Source of the DNA: Takakia lepidozioides
Lineage: Eukaryota; Streptophyta; Takakiopsida; Takakiales; Takakiaceae
Assembly (NCBI GenBank): GCA_030704615.1
Contig: CM060731.1
Span: 16,554,001-16,618,000 of the forward strand
Direction of reading: 5' to 3'
Length of the DNA stretch: 64,000 bases
The notes beneath the pieces were generated by a model. It was not told where the DNA came from. It worked only from the letters and a program-made list of their open reading frames with translations, and did not search any database. The position numbers were made by a program, and so were the translations under genes. Positions within the stretch are counted from its first letter, which is position 1. Each line of letters begins with the position of its first letter. Positions 50,393-63,457 of this stretch are shown in pieces.

Positions 50393-51490
50393 CTACTCGT
50401 GTATTCCATCAATCTGCAATCCATAAAAAACTAGGGCTTGCATGGCTTTAAGAATCACTACAGCAAGGACATCTGTTTGTTTTCCAAGTTCTTGCATAAG
50501 ATGCACCAAGCAACATTGCATTATGAGACACTCACTCACTATACTCCAAAGCGTCCAGGGAAGGTCACTGAGCAACCTGCCAAGGCGGAAACAATTAAGA
50601 GAATTATCTAATACCATATATGAAAAACCAATGTCAGTGTTGTTTATGGTAACTTCTATCCCATGGACTCCTAAACAAACTAAAGCAAATAGGTTGGGGT
50701 GTGTTGGCGAAGTCAGATACTTCACAAAGAAACATGCACTAAAAATGAGAGACAGGAGAATAGGAAGGTCACTCACGTTTATACAAAGACGTCTTGCCCA
50801 CTGCCCAGCACCCTGCGTCACCCACACTCTATCTCTACTCCTTCAGCTATCCATGCCTCTGCACAAATCAAGCATTCATCCTTGCCTTACTGCTAGCAAA
50901 TGGCAATGACAACCTACATTTGGAATAGGAAACACCCAACTCAGTGTAGCACACTAGGCGTTATGCTGAATTGCGTCTGCTACTCTCTAAAATGTAGCAG
51001 GCATTCACATTTCTGCCCCGGTTGACCCATCAGTGACTGGGCTCATATAAATATTCGTTCCACAGCTTCTCCTCATCTCTGTTACATGCTTTTTGATACT
51101 TTCCTGTTGTTACATTGGCAGTATCATGTCAAAGTCACTCCAAACTAGATTCACTCAACCAGCTAACTTGCAGAATTGAACATGGCAATTTTAGGGCTGA
51201 TTCTGATAAGAGGGAAAACATGGTGAAATGTTTTGAAGAAGATGCCTTCATTAGTAGTGCCTGATTTTATCACTTGTGCCGCTACTGCCAGTTGACCATC
51301 TACCCATGCAGGTTTCTTGTAGCTATTGATCCACAGGGAGTCACAAGTAATCTTGTGCTTGAAATTTGGCCATCTTGGATGAATTTGGACACACACGGAA
51401 TATGTGCTCCTTCAGCTATTAATGCCTCTGCACAAATCATACATACAACCCCTCTTGGATGAATCTTGACCCACACGAAATCCCTGCTCC
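50393..51490. other. Repeat-bearing intergenic DNA
   Basis: No gene recognised. Contains the first copies of repeats that recur to 52.7 kb: GCTCCTTCAGCTATCCATGC with CTCTGCACAAATCA (about 50836, 51407, 51488, 52673) and TTGACCATCTACCCATGCA (about 51291). Confidence 0.5.
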
Positions 51491-51491
51491 T

Positions 51492-53915
51492 TCAGCTATC
51501 CATGCCTCTACACAAATCATGCATACATCCTTGCCTTGCTGCTAGCAGGTGACAATGACAGCCTAGAATTGTCAAAGCAAACACTAGCAGGGAAAATATG
51601 TTGAAGAACGTACCTTCACCCTTTTCCCCATCATTTGCTTTCAGGTCTCCAAAGCCCCATCCCGCGCTCCTGCTCTGCACACCATGCAAGCATCGCATTC
51701 CACAACACCACATCTCGTTCAGCCATATTCCCTTGGCATCCTCAATGCTCCCACATTTAGCATACACGGCCACCAGAGCAATGTTCAGGATGACATCTCG
51801 TGCTCTCTCTTTTTATGTCTCTCTAGTCATTCACGGCCAGAGAAACAGCATGATTGCGCATCTGATTGTGCAGAGGTTCAGAAACACGGCCACCATGTCA
51901 CCATGGACTGCCAAGCCAAGATCCACTCAACCAGCTAACTTGCAGAATTCAACATGAAAATTTAGGGCCGAAAAACAGGGAGAAATGTGTTGAACAAGGT
52001 ACCTTGATTAGCAGTGTCTGATTTTATCAATTGTGCCGCTGCTTCTGCAACTTCCAGTTGATCATCTACTCACGCAGGACCTATGATGGACCTCTGTGCC
52101 CTTTTCCAGAGCTGCCGAGCTCGCATTGGGCATACATGTCCACCTGGGCATAGTTCAAATGATATGTGGTACAATTCCAGCTTTGACATTGACACCATGG
52201 ATCTGCTCCATTGTCCAGGGCTGCCAGGCTCGCATTTGGCATAGATGTCCACCAGAGCAGAGTTCAGAATGACATCTGGTACATTTCAGCTTTGACAATA
52301 TCATTGTGGATCTGTTCGTCCATTCCACAGCTATCAGACTCACATTTTGCATACATGTCACCAAGGCAGTGTTCAAAATCAGATTTGGTGTATAGTTCCA
52401 GCTTTGACAATGTCACCATGGACCTCTACTCCTTTTTCCAGGGCTGCCAGGCTCGCCTAAACTCTGATAAGAGGGAAAAACAGTGTGAAATGTGTTGAAG
52501 AAGGTGCCTTGACTAACAGTGTCTAATTTGATCAATTATGTCGCTGTTGCGGCTTTTAGTTGACCATCTATCCATGCAAGTTTCTTGTACCTACCTTCCA
52601 CAACGAATCATAGGTAATCTCGAGCATGAAATTTGGCCCTCTTGGATGAATCTGGACTCACACTCTATCCCTGCTCCTTCAGCTATCCATGCCTCTGCAC
52701 AAATCATGCATACATCCTCGTCTTGCTGCTAGAAGCTGACAATGACAGCCTAGAATTGTTCCAGCAAACACCCCAACCCTACTTATCACACTAGTTCCTA
52801 TGCTCAATTACATCTGCTACTCTCTATAATCTAACAGACGTTCACCTTCTTGCCTCGATTGTCCCACCATTTACTGGGTTAGAAAAGTATTCATTCCACA
52901 GCTTCTCCTCGTCGTTTGCCCCTAGGTCTCCAAAGCCTCCATCCCGCGCCTTTGCTGTGCATATCATGCAATCATCACACTCCACGACACCACATGTCGT
53001 TCAGCCATACTATAGAACACTCCCTTTGCATCCTCAATGCACCCACATTTGACATACATGTCCACCAGGCAGTGTTCATAATGATATGAGGTGCAATTCC
53101 AGATTTGATGATGTCACCATGGATCTCTTTGTCTTTTTCCAGGGCTGCCAGGCTTGCACAAGCATTACAAACACACACAAATGTGATCTGGTTACACTTC
53201 ACACCTTCCCCCATCATAGGTCTCCAAGGCCTCCATCCCACGCCCCTGTTGTGCATCTCCTGCAAGCATGGCATTACATGACACAAATCTTGTTCAGTCA
53301 TACTGTCAAACACTCCCTTTGCATCCTCGTTGCACCCATATTTTGCATACATATCCACCAGGGTATTGTTCAGAATGACATCGGGTACAATCCAGCTCTG
53401 AAAATGTCACCATGGACCTCTTTGCCCCTTTCCAGGGCTGCTAGGCTTACAGAATCATTGCAAATGCACACAAATGTGATGTGGTTACTGGGCTTCACCC
53501 CTTCCCCCATCATTCGATCATAGGTCTCCAAAGCCTCCATACCATGTCCCTGCTGTGCATACCCTGTAAGCATCGCGTTCCACGACACCACAAAATGAAA
53601 ACTCCCTTCGCATCCTCAATGCACCCACATTTGGCATACATGTCCACCAGGGGGCAGTGTTCAGAATGACATCTGGTACAATTCCAGCTTTGTCGATGTC
53701 ACCATGGACCTTTTTTTTTTTTCCAAAGCTCCCATGCTTGCACATGCATTGCAAACACAAACAAATGTGTTGGGCTTCACCCCTTTGCGCATCATTTGCT
53801 CATAGATCTCCAAAGCATTCCTACTACACTCATGCTTGGTAAATCCTGCCAACATTATATTCCACGTGATCAAAGATCGTTGAGGCATTCTGTTAAACAC
53901 TTGGTGAGCATCCAT
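51492..53915 (-). pseudogene. Cluster of degraded PPR repeats
   Basis: The minus strand carries many partial PPR units in changing frames, for example VSWNAMLTGYAQQGHGMEAL, ITFVCVCNACASLAALEKDK, TWNIMLAGFTKHECSRNALE and VFNRMPQRS. Each shows stops or frameshifts. Non-PPR tails recur between units at about 51255, 52010 and 52515. This pattern suggests repeated duplication of the 3' part of a PPR gene followed by decay. A poly-T run at about 53711-53721 breaks one unit. Confidence 0.8.
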
Positions 53916-53950
53916 GATAGAAGGGCGACCTTCTTTATGAAAACTCTGGC

Positions 53951-56212
53951 ATGGTCGGAGAACCTATGGTACCAAAAATGCAGAGTCTGCCCAAGGAAAT
54001 CCCTGTTGTGCAGGTTATGCCCAAACCTGTGGCAGAGGTTAAAGGGGTTAAGGGCAAGGGTACTGCAGCACCTGTTGAAGATGAGGTTGCTCAGAAAGAA
54101 AATCTTGTGGGATCATGGCCTGAATGGTTTGTGAAACATCAAACTGTAGAGCATCAGGAAGAACAACAGCAGGTTTTCCATAAAGACCCACAATAGGCCA
54201 TGCTTATGAGTTCCATAAGCAGGACTCTCAATTTGTTGGGCACATATGTCAAGACTCATGTTCCTTCCACTCAATTGGCAGCATTGAGGGATGAGCTCAA
54301 GCAAGAGCTTGAGGTGAGAATTGCCACTGAGTGTGCAAGCAGGGTGGATGTGGAGACCAACCTCAAGTTGCAGAAAGAGTTGGAGGACACTAAAGCCACC
54401 CTACAGCTTGCGAAGGAAAATTTAATTGAAGCAGGTCTTGAGCAGGAGAAGTTGCATGAAGGACATAAGCAACAGCTATATCAGATGCATGTTCAACGTG
54501 AGGGCAAGTTGCATGAAGTGAAGTTGTTTAATACAGAATTGGAAGCAGTCCATCAGAAAATGATCATACAGTGTACCACACTAACGACTAATCTGGAGAT
54601 GGCTGCACTGGAAGTCAAGAACCAAGCTGAGAGATGTATAACAGCGGAGTTAGAGGCAATGGAGCAATGAAAACTCATTGCTGACATGAAGGTTATTATC
54701 TGTCGCAATGAGGATACCATTCAGCAGTTTCACCAGCAGGTTTGATGCCCAGAATGACAGGTACATCTATGAATTACAACAAACAATTACAATGCGGGAG
54801 AATGAACTTTCAATGAGTGAAAAGGCTTGGAAAGAAGCCAATAATCTATCAGCTGCCTATGCAGCTCTGGTTGAGCCTCATGCAAAGCGCATGGAAAATT
54901 TGCAACAACAATTGGAGGCGTACAGACTCAAGGAGAAGCAAGATCTCCGTGCTGCTACGCAGAACTTGGTAGATAATCATCTTTTGCAAGAGTGGTTAAC
55001 ACAAGGGCCGGTGGAAGGGAAAGCACCAAGAAAGCTCACCCAAGACGAGATGAATGATCTCAGGCTACGGGTGCAGAACATTGCCACAACCACTATAGAC
55101 AATGTCTATAATCGGATAACTGAGTTACAAGAGGATGTAGAGGGGCTGCAGACTCAAGTGGATGACTTGAGCTCTAACATTGACAAAAGGGCCTTTGTTC
55201 CTGAGGAACAACTTATGGCTGCTTATTTGCAGGCAAAGACTTTGATTTTACAATCTTCAACACATGACGTGCCGGATTTACCAACACCAGGAGGGACTAT
55301 GGCAACAACATCACAGCAGGTCGACAGTGTTGATACAATAGCACTGCAGCATTCACTCTCTGAGGTTTGGGGTGATGCTTCTTTTAACCCACCTACTACT
55401 CCTGCTGAACTTGAATACAATAGGGCTATGATTCTGCCCTTCAACCAAATTCCCAGGATTTGGCTTGGAAAGAATTCAGTCATCCAGAGTCTTTGGCACA
55501 CTATTACCAGATTATGCGCATTTGGTTGCCAGTGGCAATTCGGACTAGAGTTCTTCCAAATGACAAACCCATTGAAGATCACCATTTTGCACGGTACTGG
55601 TCTGAAGCAGGAACCATGTTGAAAGAATTAATTGTCTTCCAGATTGTTCATTGGTACATCTACACCAAGACCAAGGAGGTACCTAGTTTGGTCATGGGTT
55701 GTGGACTATATTATGCTGCTTGTTTTATTTTACGCTACCATAAAGAGCAGATGAGATTTCAGACTTATTCCAATGGGGACCATTGGACGTTATCCCCAAT
55801 TCCACCACACACATATCTGTATGATGTAAGGATCATGCTTCAGAAGGATCCCCACTCCACTCTTGGTTTACTTTTGCTCTGGAGACCTTGGCTAGGGGAG
55901 AACTTGGGCTTTGATCACATCATTGGCACCCCACTCAGCTATACAGACGATGAACTGAGGGCATACACTAATTTTGCCCGAAAGCGGTTTATACAAGTCT
56001 TAAAGTTTAAGCTTCCAGACATGGTGGGCATACACTGTATGCCAGTCAGGATTCCTGAGAAGCCAAAAAAAGTCAGGAAACAGAAAGCCCAATGGGGGGA
56101 AGATGATTCGGATACGACTGGTTATGTGGGGGAAAGTTTTGACATGGCTGAGGACTATGCGATACAACTGAAATCTACAACCAATTTTCATCCAACTCGC
56201 ATCATGCAGTAA
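53951..56212 (+). pseudogene. Broken coiled-coil ORF of unknown family
   Basis: Successive frames 53951-54196, 54200-54670, 54708-55500 and 55460-56212 read like one protein split by stops and frameshifts. Start: Pro/Val/Lys-rich linker. Middle: long heptad-rich helix (LQKELEDTKATLQLAKENL; ITELQEDVEGLQTQVDDL), probably coiled coil. End: a globular, aromatic-rich domain (HYYQIMRIWLPVAIRTRVLP; GLYYAACFILRYHKEQMRF; LLLWRPWLGENLGFDHII) and a basic/acidic tail. A piece of the same C-terminus occurs at 23627-23821, so it is a repeated sequence, most likely an ORF carried by a mobile element. I do not recognise the family. Confidence 0.6.
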
Positions 56213-57105
56213 ACATTTGCAACACTTGGAAATGCCTACCCTATCGTACCAATTTCCAGAGTACATTATGGAACAATACTTATGAGGAAATAGTAGTCAT
56301 AGTAAATGAGAAAATATAATATAATATACAATATAATAGTGCCTCCAACTCAATAGAAAACTTGGCCGGATGGATCTCTTCTGCGAATGAGACACATTTA
56401 TGGTTCCCAAATTTCGTTAGGTGCGGAAAAATAGTTTGAGGAAATACTATTATTCGTGGGCACATGCAAATGGGAACCACAAGTGTGTCTCGTTCGCACA
56501 AGAGGGACAAGTTTTCTATTCTGGAGGCACTATTGATTTGTATATTATATTATATTTCCTCGTATTTCCTTAGACTACTATTTTTTTCAGCAGTGTTATT
56601 CCACAATGTGCTATGGAAATTAATGCGGAGGCCTTGTAGGCATCATGTAAAACACAAGACTTCGAGAGAAGAAACAGGGTAGGATCAGAGTATTCACTAT
56701 TTACAGTTGTTTATGAACTAGATCTGTGCAGGAATTGACTAAGTCTAGCTTAGGTCAAACTTTAGATCATGTTATCCTCATGCAGAAGTCTTTCCTGTGG
56801 AGCCAGTTCTTCAAACAGCTACAATGTTAGCTTGCAATGGTTGCAGTAACCTAAATCTATGAAGAAAGAAACCATGTGTTACACTTCTAATCCATCTTTG
56901 CCAACAGAGAGGCATTGGGCTCCAAAATTTTCTATTTACTACTGGACTGCGCATCCAATTCTACGCAGACATTTTTCAGTAGGATTGCAGGTGCCCACAG
57001 CACTGAAATGTGTGCATTGTGTTCGAATATCAGAGGATGGGCCTGATACAGCAGTCCATCACAAGGCGTTCGAATACCCTAATGTGGAAGTATTGCATTG
57101 ACTGC
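56213..57105. other. Gene-free region downstream of the transporter gene
   Basis: AT-rich. Contains an inverted pair of related sequences around 56290-56400 and 56440-56570 (both include the ACTTGTCC/GGAGGCACTAT and ATATAATATA blocks in opposite orientation), which could form a large imperfect hairpin. The transporter 3' UTR should lie at the right end. Confidence 0.5.
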
Positions 57106-60100
57106 TTACAATGTACTAAGAGCTGCAACACTGCAGATAAGACCTACTACAAGCACTAGCAGTGGCAGACAAACTTCCTTACAGTACTCAAGCACAGTCC
57201 ATTGCATCCCTGGTTTCTTGGGTTTCCTGTATGTCATCAGTTGCAGATGCCCATTCTCCATGTTTTCTTGTGCCAATTTCTGGCATTTTGCCCTGAAACA
57301 CAATTTCCACAATTATCACCATTTACTCACATACTCTGGCTCCCCTCTCATTCTCCCTTTCCACATTCATACAAACAGCTCTTAAAGACCCTTTGGGCCA
57401 GGCCATTCAAGAAAAACCTGCATTCATAGACCAACTTCCATGGAGATGTTAGTTCTCTTAGTTCATGGCATATCTTCTTAGTGTGCAAAGGCTTGACAGA
57501 AGGATAGAGTGCGCACCTGCCAAAATAGAGCCATAAATGGTTGACCACCGGTACAACGTACGACACCATGCACACCCCTGTTGCTCCAGTGACCACAAGC
57601 ACACTGCCCGAACTGCTTGGCCATATGATAGCGACTGCTAAGCAGAACCCCAATGTAAGGGTCATTTCTCCCAGATGTCGCACTGTTACATTTTTGGGCT
57701 TGTTTTTTGGAATCCAACCATCAATTGTGTGCCTTAATGGAAACTCGATAGTGGGGTTTGCAACAGCCAGGTAACCTGCAGCACAAATTGGAAGTCAAGC
57801 GTGGAACCATGTTTGCAACATTCTGAAAGACTCAATTCTTAGTACAACAACTACGACCCAGAAGAAGCTCTCAGCATGTATTGTTGCAGGCAAAGCAACT
57901 ACATGTTTGAAGACGAAGGGAAACCACTTACAAGCCATGGACAAATTGAGAATGCCTTGGGCTACACCGCCCCCAAGCCATTGGTTCACCAGTATGTTCT
58001 GCTCTGTAGACTTGCCATAATATGCGGCTCCAAAAAAACCGGTGGCACCGTAGATGAGAAATGCATTTACTGCATCCCACACAACACCCCCATTAAACTG
58101 TTTTCTGAGACAAAACGTAGGGGATACCCTCTAATCAGTAATTTTGAAAGAGAACTAGTTCAGACAGTTTGAGTACAGTATGAGTACAGTATGAGCGGAA
58201 ATGACTGGGAACAAGCTTAGGAAAAATGATATCATAGCAATCGGCACCCTTGCATCCGCTCGCAAGTACTACAGTAGATGTCAGTACATAAGCACAGGTC
58301 AGGATGGCAACAGGAGGACTCATTGAAAAACTACCGAGCACCACGAAGCGAGTAGACCAAGAGATAAGCTTGACGCCAACCTTTCCCTCAGGCATCTCCA
58401 GAAGCAGCGGCATCATAATGGGCTGAATGTAGAATGCAAACCCAAATATTGATACTGCCTGTGTCACATTCCCTGCCAGAAAGGCCATCCCAGTACTCAA
58501 AATAAACAGAGTAGTAATCAAGGGGAAGGCCCTTGCCTAACTTTGCCAAGCATTGTGTGATTTTAGGCCTATGTGACATCAAGCTTTAGAAAAAGGATGG
58601 ATCCTCAACTACACTAACAACAAGTGGGCACAGAGGGTGGGCAGGAGATATACCTATAGTGCTGAAACCCACAGTGGCCAATTCATGAGTGTGGACAGCG
58701 GGCAGGCCATGCTTGCAGCTATCAATTATAACTGTGGCCATAAGCCACACCACTATTGCTGTACCCACTATTCCTGCATACTCCAACTGCCCAGTCCCAT
58801 GTCAGCTCCTCCTTCCTCCCTTAGGCCACTAAAACGCCTCTTAACCTCTATCCTTCCTCTCCCATGCGCTATCCAAACTGAAATCGGTGTAACACAGCAA
58901 GGTTATTGTCAATCTGGTCCAACATCAGCTATATCCTCTACCCACTTATTCATAAAGTAGCTAGTATTGATAAGGCATGACTGATTGGGTTTGGTACTTT
59001 GAGTGCATTTTGCTACACCACCTAGGCTTCCTTAAATGCAAAACTGCTCTCATCCTGCCAGTCAAAGTCTGTTGGCTGTCTTGCATCATATGCACTTCTC
59101 AACAGCAGTGAGGATGCTGCACATATGAATTGTTGCTTCCATCAAGCAAATCGAGGAGGCATACATATGCAAACACTCTTGGGATTGGGCTTGGATTAGA
59201 ACGTGCAAATAACTGAGAATACAATAATCCGCCCCTAAAGGCAAAACTTGTCACTACCTATGCCCTCATGCAAAGTGAAAAAACTGACGTAGTGGTTTAC
59301 CTGACGAAGCCGACTCACTAGGCACAGAGGAGCAATGAGGACGAGTGTCACCAGCACCATGAGCAGGCGGCCACTGCCACCAGTGAGCACACCCGGTGTG
59401 TTTGGCCAAATGCTGGTCAGCCCGATGGCAGCAGCTTCACCGACCTGATCAATACCTCCCACAAGTGTCCCCGCCAGCAATACCACTATGCTGACTTCTG
59501 TTGCTAGCTGCATCCATCGCATTTTCCACCTCAAAATTCAGCCTTTACTTCATTGTGTTCAACTTTCATAAGCAAGCTAAAGGGGGCTAATTGGCATGGA
59601 GTCTGCTACTCATCGTTGCGATTCTGCTTGAGTCATTTCCTTGAGTAAGGCTACGCTATCTTCGCCAGTTAGTTTTATATCAACCATTGTAAGTCCATCA
59701 AGTGGGTTTCCGGAATATGTCTTACGAGCTAGTACCAACTACGCATGTAAGAGCTACAGATTCCAACTGGAAGCTCTTTGTATGAGAGCGACACCAGGCG
59801 GAACCAGCGACACAGGAAATGATATATCTGAGTGATAGTGAGAGACGCGGCAGAACTCATGTGGAGCCTGGAGCATACCTTCCACCAGCGCCCACCAATA
59901 ACTAGCGCGAGTGACTCATAGTCGTTGGTGTTCGTGTGGAAGGCCTGGCGCAGCAGCATGTCGCAGGTGTAGGCATTCGCGGCCGCTACCACCAACATAA
60001 TCAAAAATCCGCAAACAATGCCAGTCACACTAAAGGCCCATGCCACGGGCAACACTGCTCTGCACCCCCACCAAAATGGACTAACTCCTTCAGCATGCTA

Positions 60101-60442
60101 AACTGTCCCACTGAGACGCTATAACTTTACAGACAGCGTGGTGGCAGCGGATGACGATGGTGTCATGCACCCTCTGCCAGCACCCTGTAGGCCAGCAGCC
60201 CCCATCAGGAAAGAGACTCAAGATTCAGAGGACATGTAAAAGGGGAGCAATCAGAGATATTGATTATAAGGCTCCAAGAGCATGCAATACCCGCCCATGA
60301 TGCCCAATGTGAGCGTGGGAACGGCACTGAAGAGAGCGCGCCTATTCTGTGCCACCTTGAGCACGCCCACCACAGAAAAGTCCGCCTTGCCGCCACGATC
60401 ATCTTCATTCCCTTGCACAGTCATGCTTGCTCCTTCGGACAT
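57106..60442 (-). CDS. AAAP-family amino acid transporter, eight exons, complete
   Basis: Exons 60442-60291, 60059-59879, 59507-59301, 58786-58654, 58472-58335, 58069-57932, 57775-57517 and 57292-57106 join with matching phases to 464 residues. The N-terminal tail is hydrophilic. Membrane segments follow with family-like phrases: LPVAWAFSVTGIVCGFLIML, NDYESLALVIGGRWWK, EVSIVVLLAGTLVGG, YAGIVGTAIVVWLMATVII, FGFAFYIQPIMMPLLLEMP, YGATGFFGAAYYG and GSVLVVTGATGVCMVSYVVP. About ten to eleven helices are expected, as in the Aa_trans (SLC38/AVT) family, which moves neutral amino acids across the plasma membrane or vacuole. Substrate and membrane are not readable from sequence. The ATG (60442) is the first in frame in the exon; a second Met follows six codons later. 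No disabling change seen. Confidence 0.92.
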
Positions 60443-60960
60443 CACAGTGCAACACAGAAACAGGAATCCATCGCCTCTCTGCACATCAACCTACCAATAC
60501 AGAATCTTCCATCACTCTCCCTCTCTCCCACACATTATCTTCACCCGAGAGGTTGCCCGCACACCATCTGGTCCGACTACAGACAGAGCGTCACCTATTA
60601 TCAACAGTATTCTACTCCATATTTCACACCTCCAAATAGCTGGTAGGTAATCGGTTTGGATCAGTACTCTCCACACGCTGAATCACTGTAGCATTCGAAT
60701 GGATCGGTATCTGGACACGCTGAATCACTGTAGCAGGTCAAGTCCTGTGAGAGTCGCATTGATTGGCGACCTCTGACCATGTAGTCTTTGTACTGTCGAG
60801 AATCCGACAACAATCCCGATGACTGCTACCAACGCCTTTTGCCCACAAACATCGCCACAAAGCGGGAGCTGAAATGGTGGGGAGCCTTTCCTCCATCCCT
60901 CCACTCTGGATCCTCTCCACACCCATAACTTACCTACTTCACCCTCGGATCCCTCTCTAA
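60443..60960. promoter_or_regulatory. Upstream region of the transporter gene
   Basis: Probable promoter and 5' UTR. ACACGCTGAATCACTGTAGC occurs twice, at about 60673 and 60715, as part of a 42-44 bp direct duplication. No other feature assigned. Confidence 0.4.
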
Positions 60961-61189
60961 GTTACACAGTGTTGCCACTGAGAACCAACCTTCTGATTTT
61001 CATATTTATGAAAATTAACGGTCCGCATTTTGTGACAGCGACACTTCTCGCTCCCACTGGGTTTCCCTTAAAAAACAATTTAAACCAAACTTCTAGGGCA
61101 CCAAATTGGCAAATAATTACTGTTTTTGGTTCTTTTCTTATTGGACAACAAAACAATTCCCAATTCCAGCCCGCTTCTAGAATGTACTA

Positions 61190-61246
61190 GATAATGGCCC
61201 CCGGCGAGCGGCGGGGCGCGAGCGGGGTCAACCGGTGGCCATTATC
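61190..61246. other. GC-rich hairpin with GATAATGGCC arms
   Basis: Left arm GATAATGGCC (61190-61199) and right arm GGCCATTATC (61237-61246) are perfect inverted repeats. The complementarity continues inward with CCGG and few mismatches, around a very GC-rich loop in otherwise AT-rich DNA. Could be the tip of a foldback element; no function seen. Confidence 0.65.
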
Positions 61247-62700
61247 GAAGGTAATTGGAATGGGGGAGTATTACTAGGGCTACAAACCCCAGACGGCGCT
61301 ATTAGAGCTACCCTGTCACCCCTGTAACCGGGATATATAACGTTTGACGGGCAGTGCTCACCGTGGAGATGCTCTTAGTCGTACATGTGATGGATGTGGC
61401 CATACAAGTCAGTTGCTTTCATGACCGCAAAATCAACTGTAGGCTCTCACTATTACAAATTCCCATGTTTGGAATTACTCTCTGCTCTAATTTTTTCTTT
61501 TTTTGTCTATTTGGAGACCCCAGAATAGATGACCTGAGAGAAAACATGACCTGCCATGGAATGGCCTCTACTGTTCGGCACCAATAGAAAATTATCGTTG
61601 TTTGTAAATATATTGACATCCCCAAGCAGAATTTACCGGTCGCAGGATTACGGGCACTGGGTAGTTCTGGGATACAGCCCGGGCATTCTCGTAATCCAGG
61701 TAGGGGGTATTTCTTCTAGGTGCCTCAAATCCAAGACCCACTTATTTACAACAGGTAAAATTCTGGCCCTTGACCTTTCCAGGATTTTTTACCCCTGCCC
61801 GAGTCGCCCCGGTTCCGTGCTTCTGGCTTTTCTTTTCTTTTCTTTTCAGAAAAAGGGAAAGAGACCCTGTAATTCATCAAATTCAGATAAGCTTTGGAAA
61901 AAGTAACCAAGGCAGGAATCCAAACTGTCTTCAAAAGGAACTCCGGGATCCTGGGCAGGGAGTGGCACCCTGTCGTTTGTGGGGTAGACATCACCTTTTG
62001 GACTCACCCTACTCAAGCTCTGCACCAGCCCACAAAGGACAGCCATAGTAGAGAATCACAGGGTGGGACACACCCACACACCTGCAATGTGGAACTTTGA
62101 CTGGAAGTGGGAGTCATATAGAAACGTGAATAACTACTCCACCTACCACCTCAAAAGAATTTCAGCATAAATTTACTGCTTTGATGATAGATAAAGAGAA
62201 AGATAAAGTTTCTTCAACGTCCAGTGAATTTACAGAGCCTACTGCTCAACACACAGCCCATGGAATGGCCAACGGACAGTTGAAGGCACATGTTGAAGAA
62301 TTGAACCCTGGATCATGAAAAACTTCTTTCGCCTCCCCCACTCTTTTGCTAGAAAAAACCAGAAACCACTACTGAATTGCATTGTTCACTGTGTTTTTTC
62401 TGGGTTTTGTTGGTTCTCTTGTAGAGAGAGACTACGCATCATGTTCAAGTCAGCGGAGAAAATGTGGTCAAAGGACCTTGCACCGTGTCAAGGCTCCATT
62501 GGTGTGTTATGCATGCCGGGTACTCTCACCTTCCTCTATGTTTTGCCAAAGCAAGAGAGCCCATTGCTGTTTTGAGGCTTGTTTTCATAAGGATTGTGGA
62601 GTAGTAGTCGCAAAGGCAGCACCCCCCAAAAAAACCAGAAATATTTAAAAAATGTAATACTTTGCTTAGAATAATTATATTTCACTATAATAATATAATA
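61247..62700. other. Gene-free region
   Basis: Short ORFs only, none recognised. A TTTTC repeat lies at about 61828-61848, and an ATAATAATAT microsatellite at about 62688-62716. Confidence 0.5.
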
Positions 62701-62899
62701 ATATAATAATATAATAAACTAACTATAGTGGAAAAAAACAAATGCATGGAATTACATGCACGCCTTGCCTGTCTATAACTTCAAATGACTTTTGCCAATG
62801 TGAACAGCCACCTCCCGTTGCACACCCGACACAGTGCATTAAATGGCAAATGCATTATTGCCCACCGAACGCAATGTGTCTAGGTATATATCTGTGTTG

Positions 62900-63115
62900 G
62901 ACTGGTATCATGGTTTTTTGATACCACTAGCGTAAAGGTATTGGGGTACAGTTGAATTATTGAAACCAGTATGGTACTGATATCAAACGATGTGTAAATT
63001 TAATAGCCTGGTATGGTATATGGTAGGGTATCAAAGTGAAAATCTGACTGGTATGGTATTAAACAAACTCTTAAAAGTTATACCAGCCTGGTATGTGTCA
63101 GGGTCTGGTACCAGC
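62900..63115. repeat. TGGTATGG-rich repeat with inverted motifs
   Basis: Variants of CTGGTATGGTAT occur at about 62899, 62968, 63008, 63050 and 63088, with inverted forms (GATACCA, ATACCAGCC, GGTACCAG). Dense short motifs in both orientations fit the end of a hAT- or MITE-like element, but no terminal repeats were identified. Confidence 0.5.
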
Positions 63116-63400
63116 TACACTAGTGCAATTCTTTCTAACTCTTAAAAATGAAAATAAATAAAAATATTGGACGGAGGCCCTTTAAATCATATTAAGATTC
63201 AACTGTTCAAATGGCCCATTTAATATTGAAAAATATCCCAAATGGCCCCTAACTCTTCCCTATCACTCTTTAAGAGCAGAAACTAATAAATTGCATTTCA
63301 TCTACTTCTCTTCAAACATATTAGCATCCTGTAACTTTGAAGTGCCCAAGTTAAATAAGCACAGTGTGAAACTAATTAGAATAAAGCTAGTTATTTGTAT

Positions 63401-63457
63401 TTAACACTTGGATTTAGGTCAAGTGTTAAATCAGGTGTCAAGTTTAGTTTGACACCT
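63401..63457. other. Two adjacent perfect hairpins
   Basis: TTAACACTTG (63401-63410) pairs with CAAGTGTTAA (63420-63429) across a 9-nt loop. AGGTGTCAA (63433-63441) pairs with TTGACACCT (63449-63457) across a 7-nt loop. A third, larger stem follows at 63486-63524 (GTCGCGCAACTC against GAGTTG...CGCGAC). No gene is nearby. Confidence 0.7.
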
